64,000 nucleotides of DNA. It comes from Litorilinea aerophila. GTDB lineage: Bacteria > Chloroflexota > Anaerolineae > Caldilineales > Caldilineaceae. The first letter of the stretch is position 1. Each line of letters opens with the position of its first letter. The DNA lies in assembly GCA_945897075.1 (NCBI GenBank), contig CAMDEX010000002.1, positions 1-64,000 of the forward strand, in the 5' to 3' direction. Positions 36,129 to 45,508 of the stretch are shown here, in pieces. The translations under genes were made by a program, and so were the position numbers. Under the pieces are notes generated by a model that searched no databases, was not told the origin of the DNA, and saw nothing but the letters and a program-made list of their open reading frames with translations.

Positions 36129-36197
36129 TTTTCCCAAGCAACTTGAAAAGTCTACTTCGTGGTTGGCAAATTCTTGGTCCTACACAACATGCTCAAC

Positions 36198-36950
36198 CTA
36201 GGCCGGAGGAGCGTCCCGATTGGTGACAATTTCTGTGGCCCCAGGCGGAGGGTATGGCACGAGCTTATCCGTACGTCTGGAAACTCGTCGGAGTTCTGGT
36301 TCTGCTCCTAGCTTTACCAGTATTTTTTGGACGCTGGCTAGGGCGCGCTCGCGTGAGCCAATCGCGACGGCGGTCAGATAGATGAGATTGATATCCAAAG
36401 TCAGAGAATGATTGTCCACGTATAACAAACCAAGCCGACTCTTCCAGGGTCGAATCAATTGGTTATAGTCCAAGTCCGGGTCTTGGCTATCCTTCAGAAT
36501 TTCGTTCTCGTCCGAGAAAACTATGGACGCAATATCTGTAATTCCCGGACGCATACTAAGCAGCCGCTTCTCTTCTCTAGTGTAGATATCCGTTTCGCGC
36601 TTGACATTGGGCCGCGGCCCCACCAAACTCATGTCACCGCGCAGCACATTCCAGAGTTGCGATAATTCATCAAGCTTATAGGAACGTATGAACTGACCTA
36701 CACGTGTTATACGTGGATCTTTTGTTGACGTGGAATCCACTCCTGATTTGTCAGCGTTGATTACCATCGAACGCAATTTGACCATACGAAACAGTTTTTC
36801 ATTTTGTCCTACCCGTGTTGCAATGTAAAACGGTGAATGGAAATCCTGCAACCAGATAGCAACAATGGTGGGAATGAGAACCACGCTGCCGACAAGCAAT
36901 CCGAAAAATGACAAGACAACGTCCAAAAGCCTCTTCAACATACTCTTCAC
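36198..36950 (-). CDS. Initiating sugar-1-phosphate transferase (bacterial sugar transferase family)
   Basis: A 250-residue monotopic phosphoglycosyl transferase. One membrane helix (VVLSFFGLLVGSVVLIPTIV) is followed by the catalytic core: RVGQNEKLFRMVKLRSM, IGQFIRSYKLDELSQLWNV, LRGDMSLVGPRPNVK and RPGITDIASIVFSDENEIL. It moves a sugar phosphate from a UDP-sugar to undecaprenyl phosphate, starting repeat-unit assembly. It is an intact relative of the decayed gene at 34090. It overlaps the E1-beta-like gene by 4 bases (ATGA), so the two are coupled. Confidence 0.92.
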   Translation of the reverse strand: MKSMLKRLLDVVLSFFGLLVGSVVLIPTIVAIWLQDFHSPFYIATRVGQNEKLFRMVKLRSMVINADKSGVDSTSTKDPRITRVGQFIRSYKLDELSQLWNVLRGDMSLVGPRPNVKRETDIYTREEKRLLSMRPGITDIASIVFSDENEILKDSQDPDLDYNQLIRPWKSRLGLLYVDNHSLTLDINLIYLTAVAIGSRERALASVQKILVKLGAEPELRRVSRRTDKLVPYPPPGATEIVTNRDAPPA

Positions 36951-37933
36951 TCTTTCATCAGGCTGGAGACAACAGCGACGATATCACTAGGTTTCAGATA
37001 GTAAAGATCTTCCAGCACCTTGCTAGTGGGGGACGGCGCATCAGGCAATGTAAGTCGTCTCGGAGACGATTTCCACACGGAGGGGGCAATGCGTTCAGCA
37101 ACGCCGGCGATTACCTCACCCGCCAAGCCACAAGTTTTCCAGCCACCATCCACAGCGCAAAGACGACCAGTTTTTTGGACGGAATCGATCACTGGTGCAT
37201 AGTGAAGCGGATTGATCACGCGCAGATCGACGACTTCGCAGTCGATGCCTTCGGCAGCTAGTTGCTCTGCAGCTTGCAGGCATAACTGAGTAGAGAAGCT
37301 ACAGGCAACCAGAGTACAGTCGCTGCCCTGGCGCAACACCTGCGGACATTGAATGCTTAGGTCGATCTCCACAATCGGCGTAAACTCTTGTTCAATATCA
37401 TACAGCCAGCGATCATCAATGTAGAGAACAGGGTCGTCACATAGAATACTGGCGATAAGGAGATCCCGGGCATCTGCCGGTGTGGCAGGCATGACGACGC
37501 GTAAACCCGGGATATGCGCAAACCAGGAGTGAAGTGCCTGAGAATGTTGAGCGCCCTGTTCACCGCCCCGGTTGATAATGCCTCGAATCGTGACAGCTGG
37601 ATGAGCCTGACCGCCAAACATGTACGACCATTTGGCCGCCTGAGAGACGATCTGATCGATGGCCAGAATCATGAAATCCATGCGCGGATGTACAACCACA
37701 GGCCGATATCCACACAATGAGGCTCCTACTGCTGCTCCGGTTACAGCAACCTCTGAAACTGGACTATCAATGACCCGGTGTTTTCCAAATTCTAAGTCCA
37801 AGTCCTTCATGGATGCGCCTACATACCACGGACTCCACAAACCCTGTCCAAACACAAAGACCTTGGGATAATTCCTCATTGTGTACTGAAATGCAGCAAG
37901 AATGCCCTGCGCATATGTAAAAGAAGTCGCCAT
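36947..37933 (-). CDS. Thiamine-diphosphate enzyme, E1 beta-subunit type
   Basis: A 328-residue transketolase-like beta subunit: motif IDSPVSEVAVTGAAVGASLC, MDFMILAIDQIVSQAAKWSY and EGIDCEVVDLRVINPLHYAP. It pairs with the E1-alpha type gene at 37951, 17 bases upstream. Classical E1 enzymes decarboxylate a 2-oxo acid and pass the acyl group to an E2; no E2 or E3 gene is here. In a glycan cluster the pair may carry out a carboligation or another 2-oxo acid-dependent step on a sugar. That role is inference. Confidence 0.9.
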   Translation of the reverse strand: MATSFTYAQGILAAFQYTMRNYPKVFVFGQGLWSPWYVGASMKDLDLEFGKHRVIDSPVSEVAVTGAAVGASLCGYRPVVVHPRMDFMILAIDQIVSQAAKWSYMFGGQAHPAVTIRGIINRGGEQGAQHSQALHSWFAHIPGLRVVMPATPADARDLLIASILCDDPVLYIDDRWLYDIEQEFTPIVEIDLSIQCPQVLRQGSDCTLVACSFSTQLCLQAAEQLAAEGIDCEVVDLRVINPLHYAPVIDSVQKTGRLCAVDGGWKTCGLAGEVIAGVAERIAPSVWKSSPRRLTLPDAPSPTSKVLEDLYYLKPSDIVAVVSSLMKE

Positions 37934-37950
37934 CTATAATCCTCAAGTGA

Positions 37951-38997
37951 TCATGCGTAGACTAGATTGAGCAAAGCTGAAGTGTCTGGATACGGTGCTT
38001 GTTCCGCGCACCCCCACGCATCATTAATTGCTACCTGAACTTCAGCATCCAGGCCAATAAACTCTTCCGTCGATAGCCAACCAACAGCCTCTAATGCCTG
38101 TGCCAAACGACGTACAGGGTCTCTCTGTTTCCACAGGCCCAAGTCATCACTACGTCGAACACCCACATCGAGGTCTTCGCGAGGTCCTACATGACCACGC
38201 CAGCGATAGGTGACTGCTTCAATGAATGATGGTCCCTCAGCGTCTCTGGCGCGCTGAACAGCAATTTGTGCTGTCTTCGAGACAATTTGTATATCATTAC
38301 CCTCTATTACATGTGTAGGCATTCCGTGGGATCTGGCAAATCGAGCCACAGAATTAGCCGGCTGGCGAAGTGAAATATGCATATGGCTGGCAAAGAAGTT
38401 ATTTTCACAGACAAATAGGATCGGCAGTCTCATGGTTGCGGCTAAATTCAGAGATTCGTGCAATGCACCCTCTTCCATAGCACCATCGCCGAAATAGCTG
38501 ACGGCAATGTCGCCCTCCCCATCCATCTGAGCGGCTAAGGCTGCGCCGACAGCAATAGGCACCGACGCGGCCACAATGGGCACCGATCCAAGAAACCCAT
38601 GCGCAGAATCGTATAGATGCATAGAGCCACCCATACCCTTCGACGCCCCAGTTGCACGCCCTAAGACCTCAGCGAACAGTGCGAACACCGATCCCCCAGC
38701 AGCCAAAAAGTGACTATGGGAGCGATGGGCACCGAATATCCGATCACTGGGACGAAGCTGGCTGGAGATCCCGACAGCTATCGCTTCCTGCCCAATACCC
38801 AAATGAGCAGGACAATGCACCTTCCCTGCCGTGATCATGTCGCCGATACGTTCTTCTGCTTTACGGATAACAAGCATTGCGCGTAGCTGATCAATCAATT
38901 GTTGGGGAGTCGCATCAACAACATTGATTGGCTGGCAATAGTTGGTCGCGCTATCCAACTGATCGGGAAGTTCCAATAAACTTTGTTCAACATACAT
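37951..38997 (-). CDS. Thiamine-diphosphate enzyme, E1 alpha-subunit type
   Basis: A 348-residue alpha subunit with the thiamine-diphosphate motif SYFGDGAMEEGALHESLNLA and MRLPILFVCENNFFASHM (GDG-x(about 26)-N pattern), and IFGAHRSHSHFLAAGGSVFA near the active site. It reads into the beta-subunit gene. The heterotetramer would bind thiamine diphosphate and Mg2+. The neighbours are a sugar aminotransferase and a methyltransferase, not lipoyl proteins. Its job in the cluster is unknown. Confidence 0.9.
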   Translation of the reverse strand: MYVEQSLLELPDQLDSATNYCQPINVVDATPQQLIDQLRAMLVIRKAEERIGDMITAGKVHCPAHLGIGQEAIAVGISSQLRPSDRIFGAHRSHSHFLAAGGSVFALFAEVLGRATGASKGMGGSMHLYDSAHGFLGSVPIVAASVPIAVGAALAAQMDGEGDIAVSYFGDGAMEEGALHESLNLAATMRLPILFVCENNFFASHMHISLRQPANSVARFARSHGMPTHVIEGNDIQIVSKTAQIAVQRARDAEGPSFIEAVTYRWRGHVGPREDLDVGVRRSDDLGLWKQRDPVRRLAQALEAVGWLSTEEFIGLDAEVQVAINDAWGCAEQAPYPDTSALLNLVYA

Positions 38998-39001
38998 GGA
39001 A

Positions 39002-40117
39002 TCAATCCTTTGAATAGAAGCGGCGGATTTTTTCGCAGACGTACTCCACGTCTTGATCAGACAAGGATGTATTCATCGGAAGCATGAGACACCGGGTAAA
39101 CATCTTTTCAGTATAGGGCAGGCTTGCTGACAGACCGAGGACGTCAATCTGATGCACAGCCTTGCCGCCCCACTGTATGAGTGTCCCAATTCCCTGCTCT
39201 CGTAGATCAGCTTTCAATTCGTCTCGACATTCAGCTTCGATTTCATAATTCTGGAAAACATCAAAGTGATCCGGTTCACTGCCGGGAGCAGGAGGTAACA
39301 GGAGTGCTTGGAGATCAGCAAGGTGTTCTTGATAGATTGACGCGATCTCTCGGCGGCGGACCATTTCCTGATCGTAACGCTGCAGTTTGAAATTCAGGAT
39401 TGCTGCCTGCAAATTGTCCAAGCGAGAGTTAAGACCCCAACCCACGACGTCCCCCTTACTGTTACGCCCATGATCTCGCAAGGCGTAAAGGTCCTCATAT
39501 AGCGTGTCGTCATTCGTTAGAATCGCGCCACCGTCACCGAAGCATCCAAGCACTTTGGCCGGATAGAAACTGATCGTGCCGGCCAGTCCAAACGTACCAG
39601 CGCATTTGCCCTTATATTGCGCTCCCAACCCCTGTGCGGCGTCCTCAATGATCAACAGGTTGTACTCATCGGCAATCGCCTGCAACGAATCCATATCACA
39701 GGCACGCCCGTTGAGTTGTGTTGGCATGATCGCTTTTGTGCGGGGCGTGATCGCTGCCTTTACGCTTTCCGGGTCGATCAGGTGATCAGTCCGGCAGTCT
39801 ACGGGCACCGGTGTGGCACCAACAAAGTGAACAGACGCCGCCGTCGCCACATAGGTATGGGAGGCAAAGATCACTTCGTCGCCCGATCCAATACCGGCTA
39901 CGCGCAAGGCTAGAATCAGTGCGTCCGTACCATTGGCAACGCCGAGAGCGTGTTTCGCCCCTGTGAATTGAGCAAGATTTTGCTCGAATTCCTCCAGGTC
40001 TCTCTGCAGGATGTAGGCGCCTCTACGTCCGACGTCTTGGATCACTGACATGAGTTCTTCTTCGTGTGCAACGAATACGTGCGGATAATTAAAGAAAGGT
40101 ACTGAACGACTACCCAT
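39002..40117 (-). CDS. DegT/DnrJ/EryC1 sugar aminotransferase
   Basis: A PLP-dependent sugar aminotransferase of about 370 residues with Schiff-base Lys in ISFYPAKVLGCFGDGGAIL and HTYVATAASVHFVGATPVPV, QAIADEYNLLIIEDAAQGLG. It resembles enzymes that add an amino group to a 3- or 4-keto sugar. It lies 4 bases before the E1-alpha gene and overlaps or abuts the methyltransferase. Start: ATG 40117 (AGGAG 10 bases upstream) or GTG 40123, which overlaps the previous stop. Confidence 0.88.
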   Translation of the reverse strand: MGSRSVPFFNYPHVFVAHEEELMSVIQDVGRRGAYILQRDLEEFEQNLAQFTGAKHALGVANGTDALILALRVAGIGSGDEVIFASHTYVATAASVHFVGATPVPVDCRTDHLIDPESVKAAITPRTKAIMPTQLNGRACDMDSLQAIADEYNLLIIEDAAQGLGAQYKGKCAGTFGLAGTISFYPAKVLGCFGDGGAILTNDDTLYEDLYALRDHGRNSKGDVVGWGLNSRLDNLQAAILNFKLQRYDQEMVRRREIASIYQEHLADLQALLLPPAPGSEPDHFDVFQNYEIEAECRDELKADLREQGIGTLIQWGGKAVHQIDVLGLSASLPYTEKMFTRCLMLPMNTSLSDQDVEYVCEKIRRFYSKD

Positions 40118-40119
40118 AA

Positions 40120-40926
40120 TCACATCGCTCCTTTTGAATCAAACTCTGATCTACGGTTTTTTCTTGCAACACAATAGATTACTTTATGTTCTTTGTCCGG
40201 TTTGTTAGGTGACAGTAGCACAGGCTCTGTATATTCACTCATGCCCTCGTCAATTTCGGCCGGCATAGGTATGAGGTTTCCAAACATGACCTTTTTCAGT
40301 AGTTTTTTGCCAGCCATGCTGCGGGGCATTAGGTTCAAATCGGTGGCGAGTTTTTTGAGCGGCCGGAGTAGCCTTTGGCGCAACGAAACAGCGTATACAG
40401 ACAAGTAGCCATACAACTCAACGGAAAAACCATGATTCAGGAATCGCTCGTTGAGTTCGGTTACACCATAATATTGATGGCTAAACGGGCTAGGATTGAA
40501 ATCGAACAAGTCCTTGTTGGCAGTTGCGATGAGAACACAGCCGTCGTCTCTCAGCACGCGCCGACATTCATTGATAAAACGGTCTACGTCAGGTATGTAA
40601 TAGATTGCCTCAAACAGAATAATGACGTCGGCAGAGCGATCCTCGAATGGCATATCCTGCGCGTCGAAGTTTCTCAAATCAATTCGATCGCCATAGTGTT
40701 GTTGGGCAATCTGTAGAACGCTTTGGGTATAGTCTCCCGCGCGAATGCTCCTTGCTCGTTTAGCCATATATCCTAGACCCGGTCCTGTGCCGCAGGCAGC
40801 TTCAATGACATCTTTGTCGCCACAGTAAGCTCCTGCCCAGTAGTAACGATGGCACAGACGTTCGATCTGCTCTTGGGAAATCTCGTCACCGGCTAGTTCT
40901 GTTACAGTGGAATAGTCTACGGTCAT
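40120..40926 (-). CDS. SAM-dependent methyltransferase (class I)
   Basis: A 268-residue protein with motif I VIEAACGTGPGLGYMAKRA, motif II DRSADVIILFEAIYYIPD and motif III LRDDGCVLIATANKDLFDFN. It probably methylates a sugar or its N- or O-linked group. The start codon overlaps the stop of the glycosyltransferase gene by one base (TAATG). Confidence 0.85.
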   Translation of the reverse strand: MTVDYSTVTELAGDEISQEQIERLCHRYYWAGAYCGDKDVIEAACGTGPGLGYMAKRARSIRAGDYTQSVLQIAQQHYGDRIDLRNFDAQDMPFEDRSADVIILFEAIYYIPDVDRFINECRRVLRDDGCVLIATANKDLFDFNPSPFSHQYYGVTELNERFLNHGFSVELYGYLSVYAVSLRQRLLRPLKKLATDLNLMPRSMAGKKLLKKVMFGNLIPMPAEIDEGMSEYTEPVLLSPNKPDKEHKVIYCVARKNRRSEFDSKGAM

Positions 40927-42221
40927 TATGCCTTCCTTTGCAGGCGTGACTTCCCGGAATTTGTCGTAATAGCGTTGGCCGCGACCTGCTCCAGATGCGC
41001 CACCAACCTCGGGTAAATGATATCAGCGCTGAAACGCTCCTCAAAAAGCTTGCGGGCCCGCCGGCCTATTGCAATTCGTTCCGCTGGATTGGCAGCCAAC
41101 CAGCGAATTCTCTCCACCAGCGAGTCTACATCGCCAGCCTGGTACTGAAGACCGATCTGCTCGTTACGGATCAGGTCTTCCAGTTCGCCGCGCAGGGATG
41201 AAAGCAAAGGCAATCCGAACGACATATACTCAAAAGACTTGTTGGGCATAGATCCATTGACTGAACGACCTTCAGCATAAGGTGCCAAACCGACAGAGGC
41301 CAAACTGAGTACCGCCTGGATCGAAGTTTGATCGAACCATCCCGTCAAGACAACATTTCGCAGCCCCTGCGCAAGACTACGTACCTGCGCACCATTGCTA
41401 CCATCACCTACCAGCACGAACTGAACATCTTCTTGTCCGGCATCATCCAGCACTCGAGCTGCATCTAGGACTGTTTCGAAGTCGAAGATAGAATTCAAGC
41501 TTCCAACAAATGCTACGATCAGGTTTTCGGTCTTCAAGTTGTGATATGAGACAATTTCGGTCTGACGTGCGATGATTTGATCGCTTGGAGAGCAAGACGG
41601 GTATCCCATTGGAAAAACACCATCTGCTTTGGTTTGTCGTCGTCCTGCGTTGTATAATCCCCAACTCAAGAATGAATCAGAGATGGCGGTCACTCCTGTA
41701 ACGGCACTCAGCCCTCGCCGCGCTCGTCGGAATTCAACTTGAAGCAATATGCGTAAGAAACTCCGCCATCTCTCAGGCACCAAAGTTAAATAATGATCCG
41801 GCCATAGGTCACGAACATCGATTATTACCGGTGTCTCCATATTCTTACCGTAAGCTGCCGCCTGCTCCACAAGTTCCACAGTAGGCAAGCTGCCAAATAT
41901 CACGTCGGGTTTTAATTGACTGACTGCCTCCGCTGCAAACTGTCTAGCCAATATACGCTGATGCAGAAAACGTTTGGGGGATTTATTATGACCATAGCCT
42001 GGCCCATGCAGCAACCAGACCTTCAAACCTGGTTGAATCTCCACAACAGTAGGGTGATCAAAACGATGACGTTTCTGGGCGTGGTCAAAAGTAGATGCCC
42101 ACCACAGCACTTCGTGTCCGCGGGCAACCAATGCTCTGGAGAGCATTGCTGCGCGCCAGTCCCGTGCGCCCAAATCTATGCCAGGGAGAGGTTCTCCATC
42201 CTGAATGACCCATGCCAGCAT
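40926..42221 (-). CDS. Glycosyltransferase family 4 (WbuB-like)
   Basis: A 431-residue GT-B glycosyltransferase: N-terminal half with DRDWRAAMLSRALVARGHEV-type start (GARDWRAAMLSRALVARGHE), and C-terminal donor site FVLVGDGSNGAQVRSLAQGL, PNKSFEYMSFGLPLLSSLRG (EX7E motif), GLQYQAGDVDSLVERIRWLA. It transfers a sugar from a nucleotide donor to the lipid-linked chain on the cytoplasmic side. Resembles WbuB-type N-acetylfucosaminyltransferases. Same operon, 1-base overlap with the methyltransferase gene. Confidence 0.9.
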   Translation of the reverse strand: MLAWVIQDGEPLPGIDLGARDWRAAMLSRALVARGHEVLWWASTFDHAQKRHRFDHPTVVEIQPGLKVWLLHGPGYGHNKSPKRFLHQRILARQFAAEAVSQLKPDVIFGSLPTVELVEQAAAYGKNMETPVIIDVRDLWPDHYLTLVPERWRSFLRILLQVEFRRARRGLSAVTGVTAISDSFLSWGLYNAGRRQTKADGVFPMGYPSCSPSDQIIARQTEIVSYHNLKTENLIVAFVGSLNSIFDFETVLDAARVLDDAGQEDVQFVLVGDGSNGAQVRSLAQGLRNVVLTGWFDQTSIQAVLSLASVGLAPYAEGRSVNGSMPNKSFEYMSFGLPLLSSLRGELEDLIRNEQIGLQYQAGDVDSLVERIRWLAANPAERIAIGRRARKLFEERFSADIIYPRLVAHLEQVAANAITTNSGKSRLQRKA

Positions 42222-42238
42222 CTACGCGTCCTTGCAGC

Positions 42239-43438
42239 TCACTTGCCTGCGTCAACAGTTGCTCTTCTACTCTCTGGAGACGTCATTGGCGTGAAAGAGT
42301 GATCGAGCAACTGTTGATAAAGGTTCAAAAGTTTCTGTGATTCTGATTCCCAATTGTACTTCTCCTCTATTGCTGCTCTTCCTCTGCGTCCCATTTCCTC
42401 AGCTTCGGCCGGATGTGTAATCACGTATTCGATGGCTGCCGCAATATCTTTTGCACTGAGTGGATCGACCAGCAGACCGCATTGATGTCGTTCGATCAAA
42501 TCGCGCCAGAGCGGAAAATTCGATGCAATGACAGGAATACCTGCACTCATATATTCGAACAGTTTATTGGGCTGCGCCTCCATATGGTTGGGCGCTGGAT
42601 GAAAGAGGACAAGACCTGCCTGAACCGTACCTAAAAGTGATGCTAACTGTGCGCGATCCAGAAAACCAACTTCGTCGACACACTTCCAGCCGGACGACTC
42701 TATGATCTGGGATCGCAACTCCAGCGGTGAAAATTGACCAGCCAGTTGCAGCCGCACGCCTAGATCGTCGGCCAGGAAGTCCACGGCGTCTACCATCTGT
42801 TGGATGCCGCGCACCGCAGCGATTACGCCCACATAAGCAACCGAACGTAAACGCTCCCCCCAGGGTCTCTCTTTAGGGGCGACCAGTTCGTCGAGCAAAG
42901 GATAGTTGTTGATATTGTGTGTATGAGTTTGAAATAGCTGCAGGCGACTTGTAATGGCCGGGGTTGCGGTTACCAGCGCCGAAAACTGCTTCACCGCATT
43001 CACTTCAAGCTTTTCCAACAACCAACTCATGGGTTTTCTGATCTGAATCGGCAGATAGTTGCGTCCTGGTGAAAGCAGCGCGCGCGGCGCATCTTCGTGA
43101 ACATCGTAGATGACTCGATGGCCCTGAAAATGTAACAGCAATCCTACGGGGATCAATTCTGGGTCATGAAAATGATATAAGTCACCCTTAAGCCCTAATG
43201 CCTTTTGATACACTCGGTTAACAGAAAGTGTCATTCTTGGAAGACGTCGTTGCAAGCCAGGTATCGCCTCAATGCGAACACCATCGCTTATCTCATTCCT
43301 GATATGCGGAGCAACCAGCGATACCTCATAACCTGCCCGCGCCAATGAAATACACTCTTTACGAAAGATACGGGTGTCGAATGGAGAGTGAGCCGAAGTG
43401 AGATGCACGACATGTTGCTTGCTTGATGAATGAGTCAA
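42239..43438 (-). CDS. Glycosyltransferase family 4
   Basis: A GT-B enzyme of about 400 residues (HLTSAHSPFDTRIFRKECIS, then DLYHFHDPELIPVGLLLHF, and donor region PNKLFEYMSAGIPVIASNFP, EX7E). It adds one sugar in repeat-unit assembly. The start is uncertain: TTG 43438 (AAAGGGTG upstream) is used; GTG 43408 or TTG 43474 are possible. It is 17 bases from the next glycosyltransferase. Confidence 0.88.
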   Translation of the reverse strand: MTHSSSKQHVVHLTSAHSPFDTRIFRKECISLARAGYEVSLVAPHIRNEISDGVRIEAIPGLQRRLPRMTLSVNRVYQKALGLKGDLYHFHDPELIPVGLLLHFQGHRVIYDVHEDAPRALLSPGRNYLPIQIRKPMSWLLEKLEVNAVKQFSALVTATPAITSRLQLFQTHTHNINNYPLLDELVAPKERPWGERLRSVAYVGVIAAVRGIQQMVDAVDFLADDLGVRLQLAGQFSPLELRSQIIESSGWKCVDEVGFLDRAQLASLLGTVQAGLVLFHPAPNHMEAQPNKLFEYMSAGIPVIASNFPLWRDLIERHQCGLLVDPLSAKDIAAAIEYVITHPAEAEEMGRRGRAAIEEKYNWESESQKLLNLYQQLLDHSFTPMTSPESRRATVDAGK

Positions 43439-43572
43439 TGTCGTATTACACCCTTTGTAAATGCAGTCCAGCAAACACAGAAGTATATTTACGCATGTCG
43501 CAATTGCTTGACAGCAACATCAAACATGCCGCATATTTTAGCGTAAAGCAGTCCATCCTATTGGCGCTCACG

Positions 43573-44754
43573 CTAACTACGTTTCAACGAGTGGTAAACC
43601 TGCATCAGCAACCGGCTTTTGCCTAGAATGCGTTTGTAAGAGGGGTAATCCCAAAAACTCTTCGGTGGCATTTGCATGATTTGTCCGAATTCCTCGGCTG
43701 AAATACCGAGTTTTTTGATTACGTACTGTTTGTCCTGCTCTTGCAGTTCTACAGGATAGTCTACTTTATCCATTTCTTCCAGGGCTGTCTCTCTGGACAT
43801 CTGACCTGACCATATGAGTGATGCCAAATGGAGTCTCTTCTTGTTAAAACCAAATTTGGTAGGTAGAATAAACCCCTGGTAGAACCTGGTGTATATTGAT
43901 TCATAGTGCTTGCCACCGTAGTAGCGCCATCCAAGTTCATTCTCTAACACGTCAAGCGCCTCGACTTTATCGTAATCCAAGTAATCCAAAAGCGGAATCC
44001 AACGTATGCCACGAATGATCGAATAGTAGATAAAACTGAGAATTCCGTAATGGACAAAGGACTTGATAGGCCGAACTCCGAATTGGGCATGTACGCTCTC
44101 GATGTACCGCCAGTCTCCATGTCCCTGCGACCAAGCTGCAACACCCCCGCCTTCAGTCGCCATGTTGTGACCGTTGATGATGTAGCGCACATGTTCTTCA
44201 GCAGCTACCTTATACAGGACTGCCAGAATCGCATGATCCGTCGGGATCTCCGAATCGGGTGTTGATGATTTGAGAAAGGCAAGCTGCAGATCTTTGAACT
44301 CGTCCCAGTCTAACACATACGTATAAAGGTCGATATCCAGATTCTTCAACACTTTCTCGATGTTACTGACAGCCAACTCCGAATCCCAGCCGTTATCCAA
44401 ATGAACTGCCAGGGGCCGGAGTCCCAATTTCTTCACAAGATAAGCCGTATACGTGCTGTCAACGCCACCACTCACGCCGATGATGCAATCATAGCGCTTG
44501 TTCTTACCGGCCTGTTTGATAACCCGCACTATTTCATCAAGGGCACCCGACTGCCGTTTCTTGACGTATGATTCGACGCTGAGCATCTGCTCGTAACGAT
44601 GGCAGTGGCTGCAAACACCCCTTTCGTCAAAGACAATATCAGGATCACTTGTATCCATGATGCATCTGCGGCAGATACGATATGATTTACCCTGCGTTGT
44701 CAATGCAGAGATGTTGACAGTTACATCAATTGCCATGTTTTTCTCACTCATCAA
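43573..44754 (-). CDS. wbpG: N-acetyl sugar amidotransferase (WbpG/PseA-like)
   Basis: A 393-residue protein. The N-terminal CRRCIMDTSDPDIVFDERG plus VCSHCHRYE has four Cys that likely bind a metal. The ATP-pyrophosphatase P-loop is IIGVSGGVDSTYTAYLVKKL, the SGGxDS motif. In P. aeruginosa WbpG with HisH2 and HisF2 turns an acetamido group into an acetamidino group on UDP-ManNAc3NAcA, using ammonia from glutamine. The genes hisF- and hisH-like lie directly upstream in the same order, overlapping by 11 bases. Start ATG 44754. Confidence 0.92.
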   Translation of the reverse strand: MMSEKNMAIDVTVNISALTTQGKSYRICRRCIMDTSDPDIVFDERGVCSHCHRYEQMLSVESYVKKRQSGALDEIVRVIKQAGKNKRYDCIIGVSGGVDSTYTAYLVKKLGLRPLAVHLDNGWDSELAVSNIEKVLKNLDIDLYTYVLDWDEFKDLQLAFLKSSTPDSEIPTDHAILAVLYKVAAEEHVRYIINGHNMATEGGGVAAWSQGHGDWRYIESVHAQFGVRPIKSFVHYGILSFIYYSIIRGIRWIPLLDYLDYDKVEALDVLENELGWRYYGGKHYESIYTRFYQGFILPTKFGFNKKRLHLASLIWSGQMSRETALEEMDKVDYPVELQEQDKQYVIKKLGISAEEFGQIMQMPPKSFWDYPSYKRILGKSRLLMQVYHSLKRS

Positions 44755-45508
44755 ATATCTGGTGCAGTTCGCTGCTCGACGGATAGCTGATCAACACCGC
44801 ACGATGGGGTCCTTGAAAGACAAACATACTACCAGCAGCAGCGGCTGCCGCCCCGGCATCCTTGACTGCTGAACGCAGGTCCTGGATTGTCCGTGCGCCG
44901 CCACATGCGACAACAGGCACGTTGACGGCTTGGGTGACGCGCTTGATCAACTCTAGATCATAGCCTTGCATCCTGCCATCCCGGTCGATGGAGTTTAGAA
45001 GAATTTCGCCAGCACCAAGTTTTTCAAGAGTTTTGGCGTGTTCGACCGGGTCCATGCCTGCAGATTTACGTCCGCTGTGCGTCCTCACTTCATACCGACC
45101 CCAAAGAGTTTGCTTGACATCAATTGAGGCAACGATGCTTGAACTGCCGGCAAAATCGGCTGCCTGCGTCACAAAGTCTGGGTTCTCGACAGCATAGGAG
45201 TTGATAACGATCTTTTCAACGCCCAATCCAAGAATTGTCTTGACATCTTCCAAACTGCGAACGCCACCGCCATACCCCAGCGGCATGAATGCTTCGCTTG
45301 CCACTTCTTCAATCAACTTGAAGCAAGGCTTGCGGTTTTCAACTGTCGCTGTGATATCAAGCAACATCACTTCATCGACTTCTTTATCATTAAAAAGCCT
45401 GACAATATTGATTGGATCGCCCAAGTATTTGGGATCCTTGAACCGTACAGTCTTTACCAAGCCTTGATTGCGCAATAACAAGCAGGGGATCGCACGTGGT
45501 ATCAGCAT
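44744..45508 (-). CDS. hisF2: HisF-like cyclase subunit of the acetamidino-forming complex
   Basis: A 254-residue (beta/alpha)8 protein close to imidazole glycerol phosphate synthase HisF (IPCLLLRNQGLVKTVRFKDP, DEVMLLDITATVEN, ASIDVKQTLWGRYEV, ILLNSIDRDGRMQGYDLELI). It retains the Asp-rich catalytic strand ends. Its position with hisH- and wbpG-like genes in a glycan cluster, not in a histidine operon, assigns it to sugar amidination. It starts directly after the hisH-like stop. Confidence 0.9.
   Translation of the reverse strand: MLIPRAIPCLLLRNQGLVKTVRFKDPKYLGDPINIVRLFNDKEVDEVMLLDITATVENRKPCFKLIEEVASEAFMPLGYGGGVRSLEDVKTILGLGVEKIVINSYAVENPDFVTQAADFAGSSSIVASIDVKQTLWGRYEVRTHSGRKSAGMDPVEHAKTLEKLGAGEILLNSIDRDGRMQGYDLELIKRVTQAVNVPVVACGGARTIQDLRSAVKDAGAAAAAAGSMFVFQGPHRAVLISYPSSSELHQIFDE

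Noticed and set aside
36947-38997. Pyruvate dehydrogenase E1
   Set aside because: No E2 or E3 genes; neighbours are sugar enzymes and overlaps tie it to the glycan operon.
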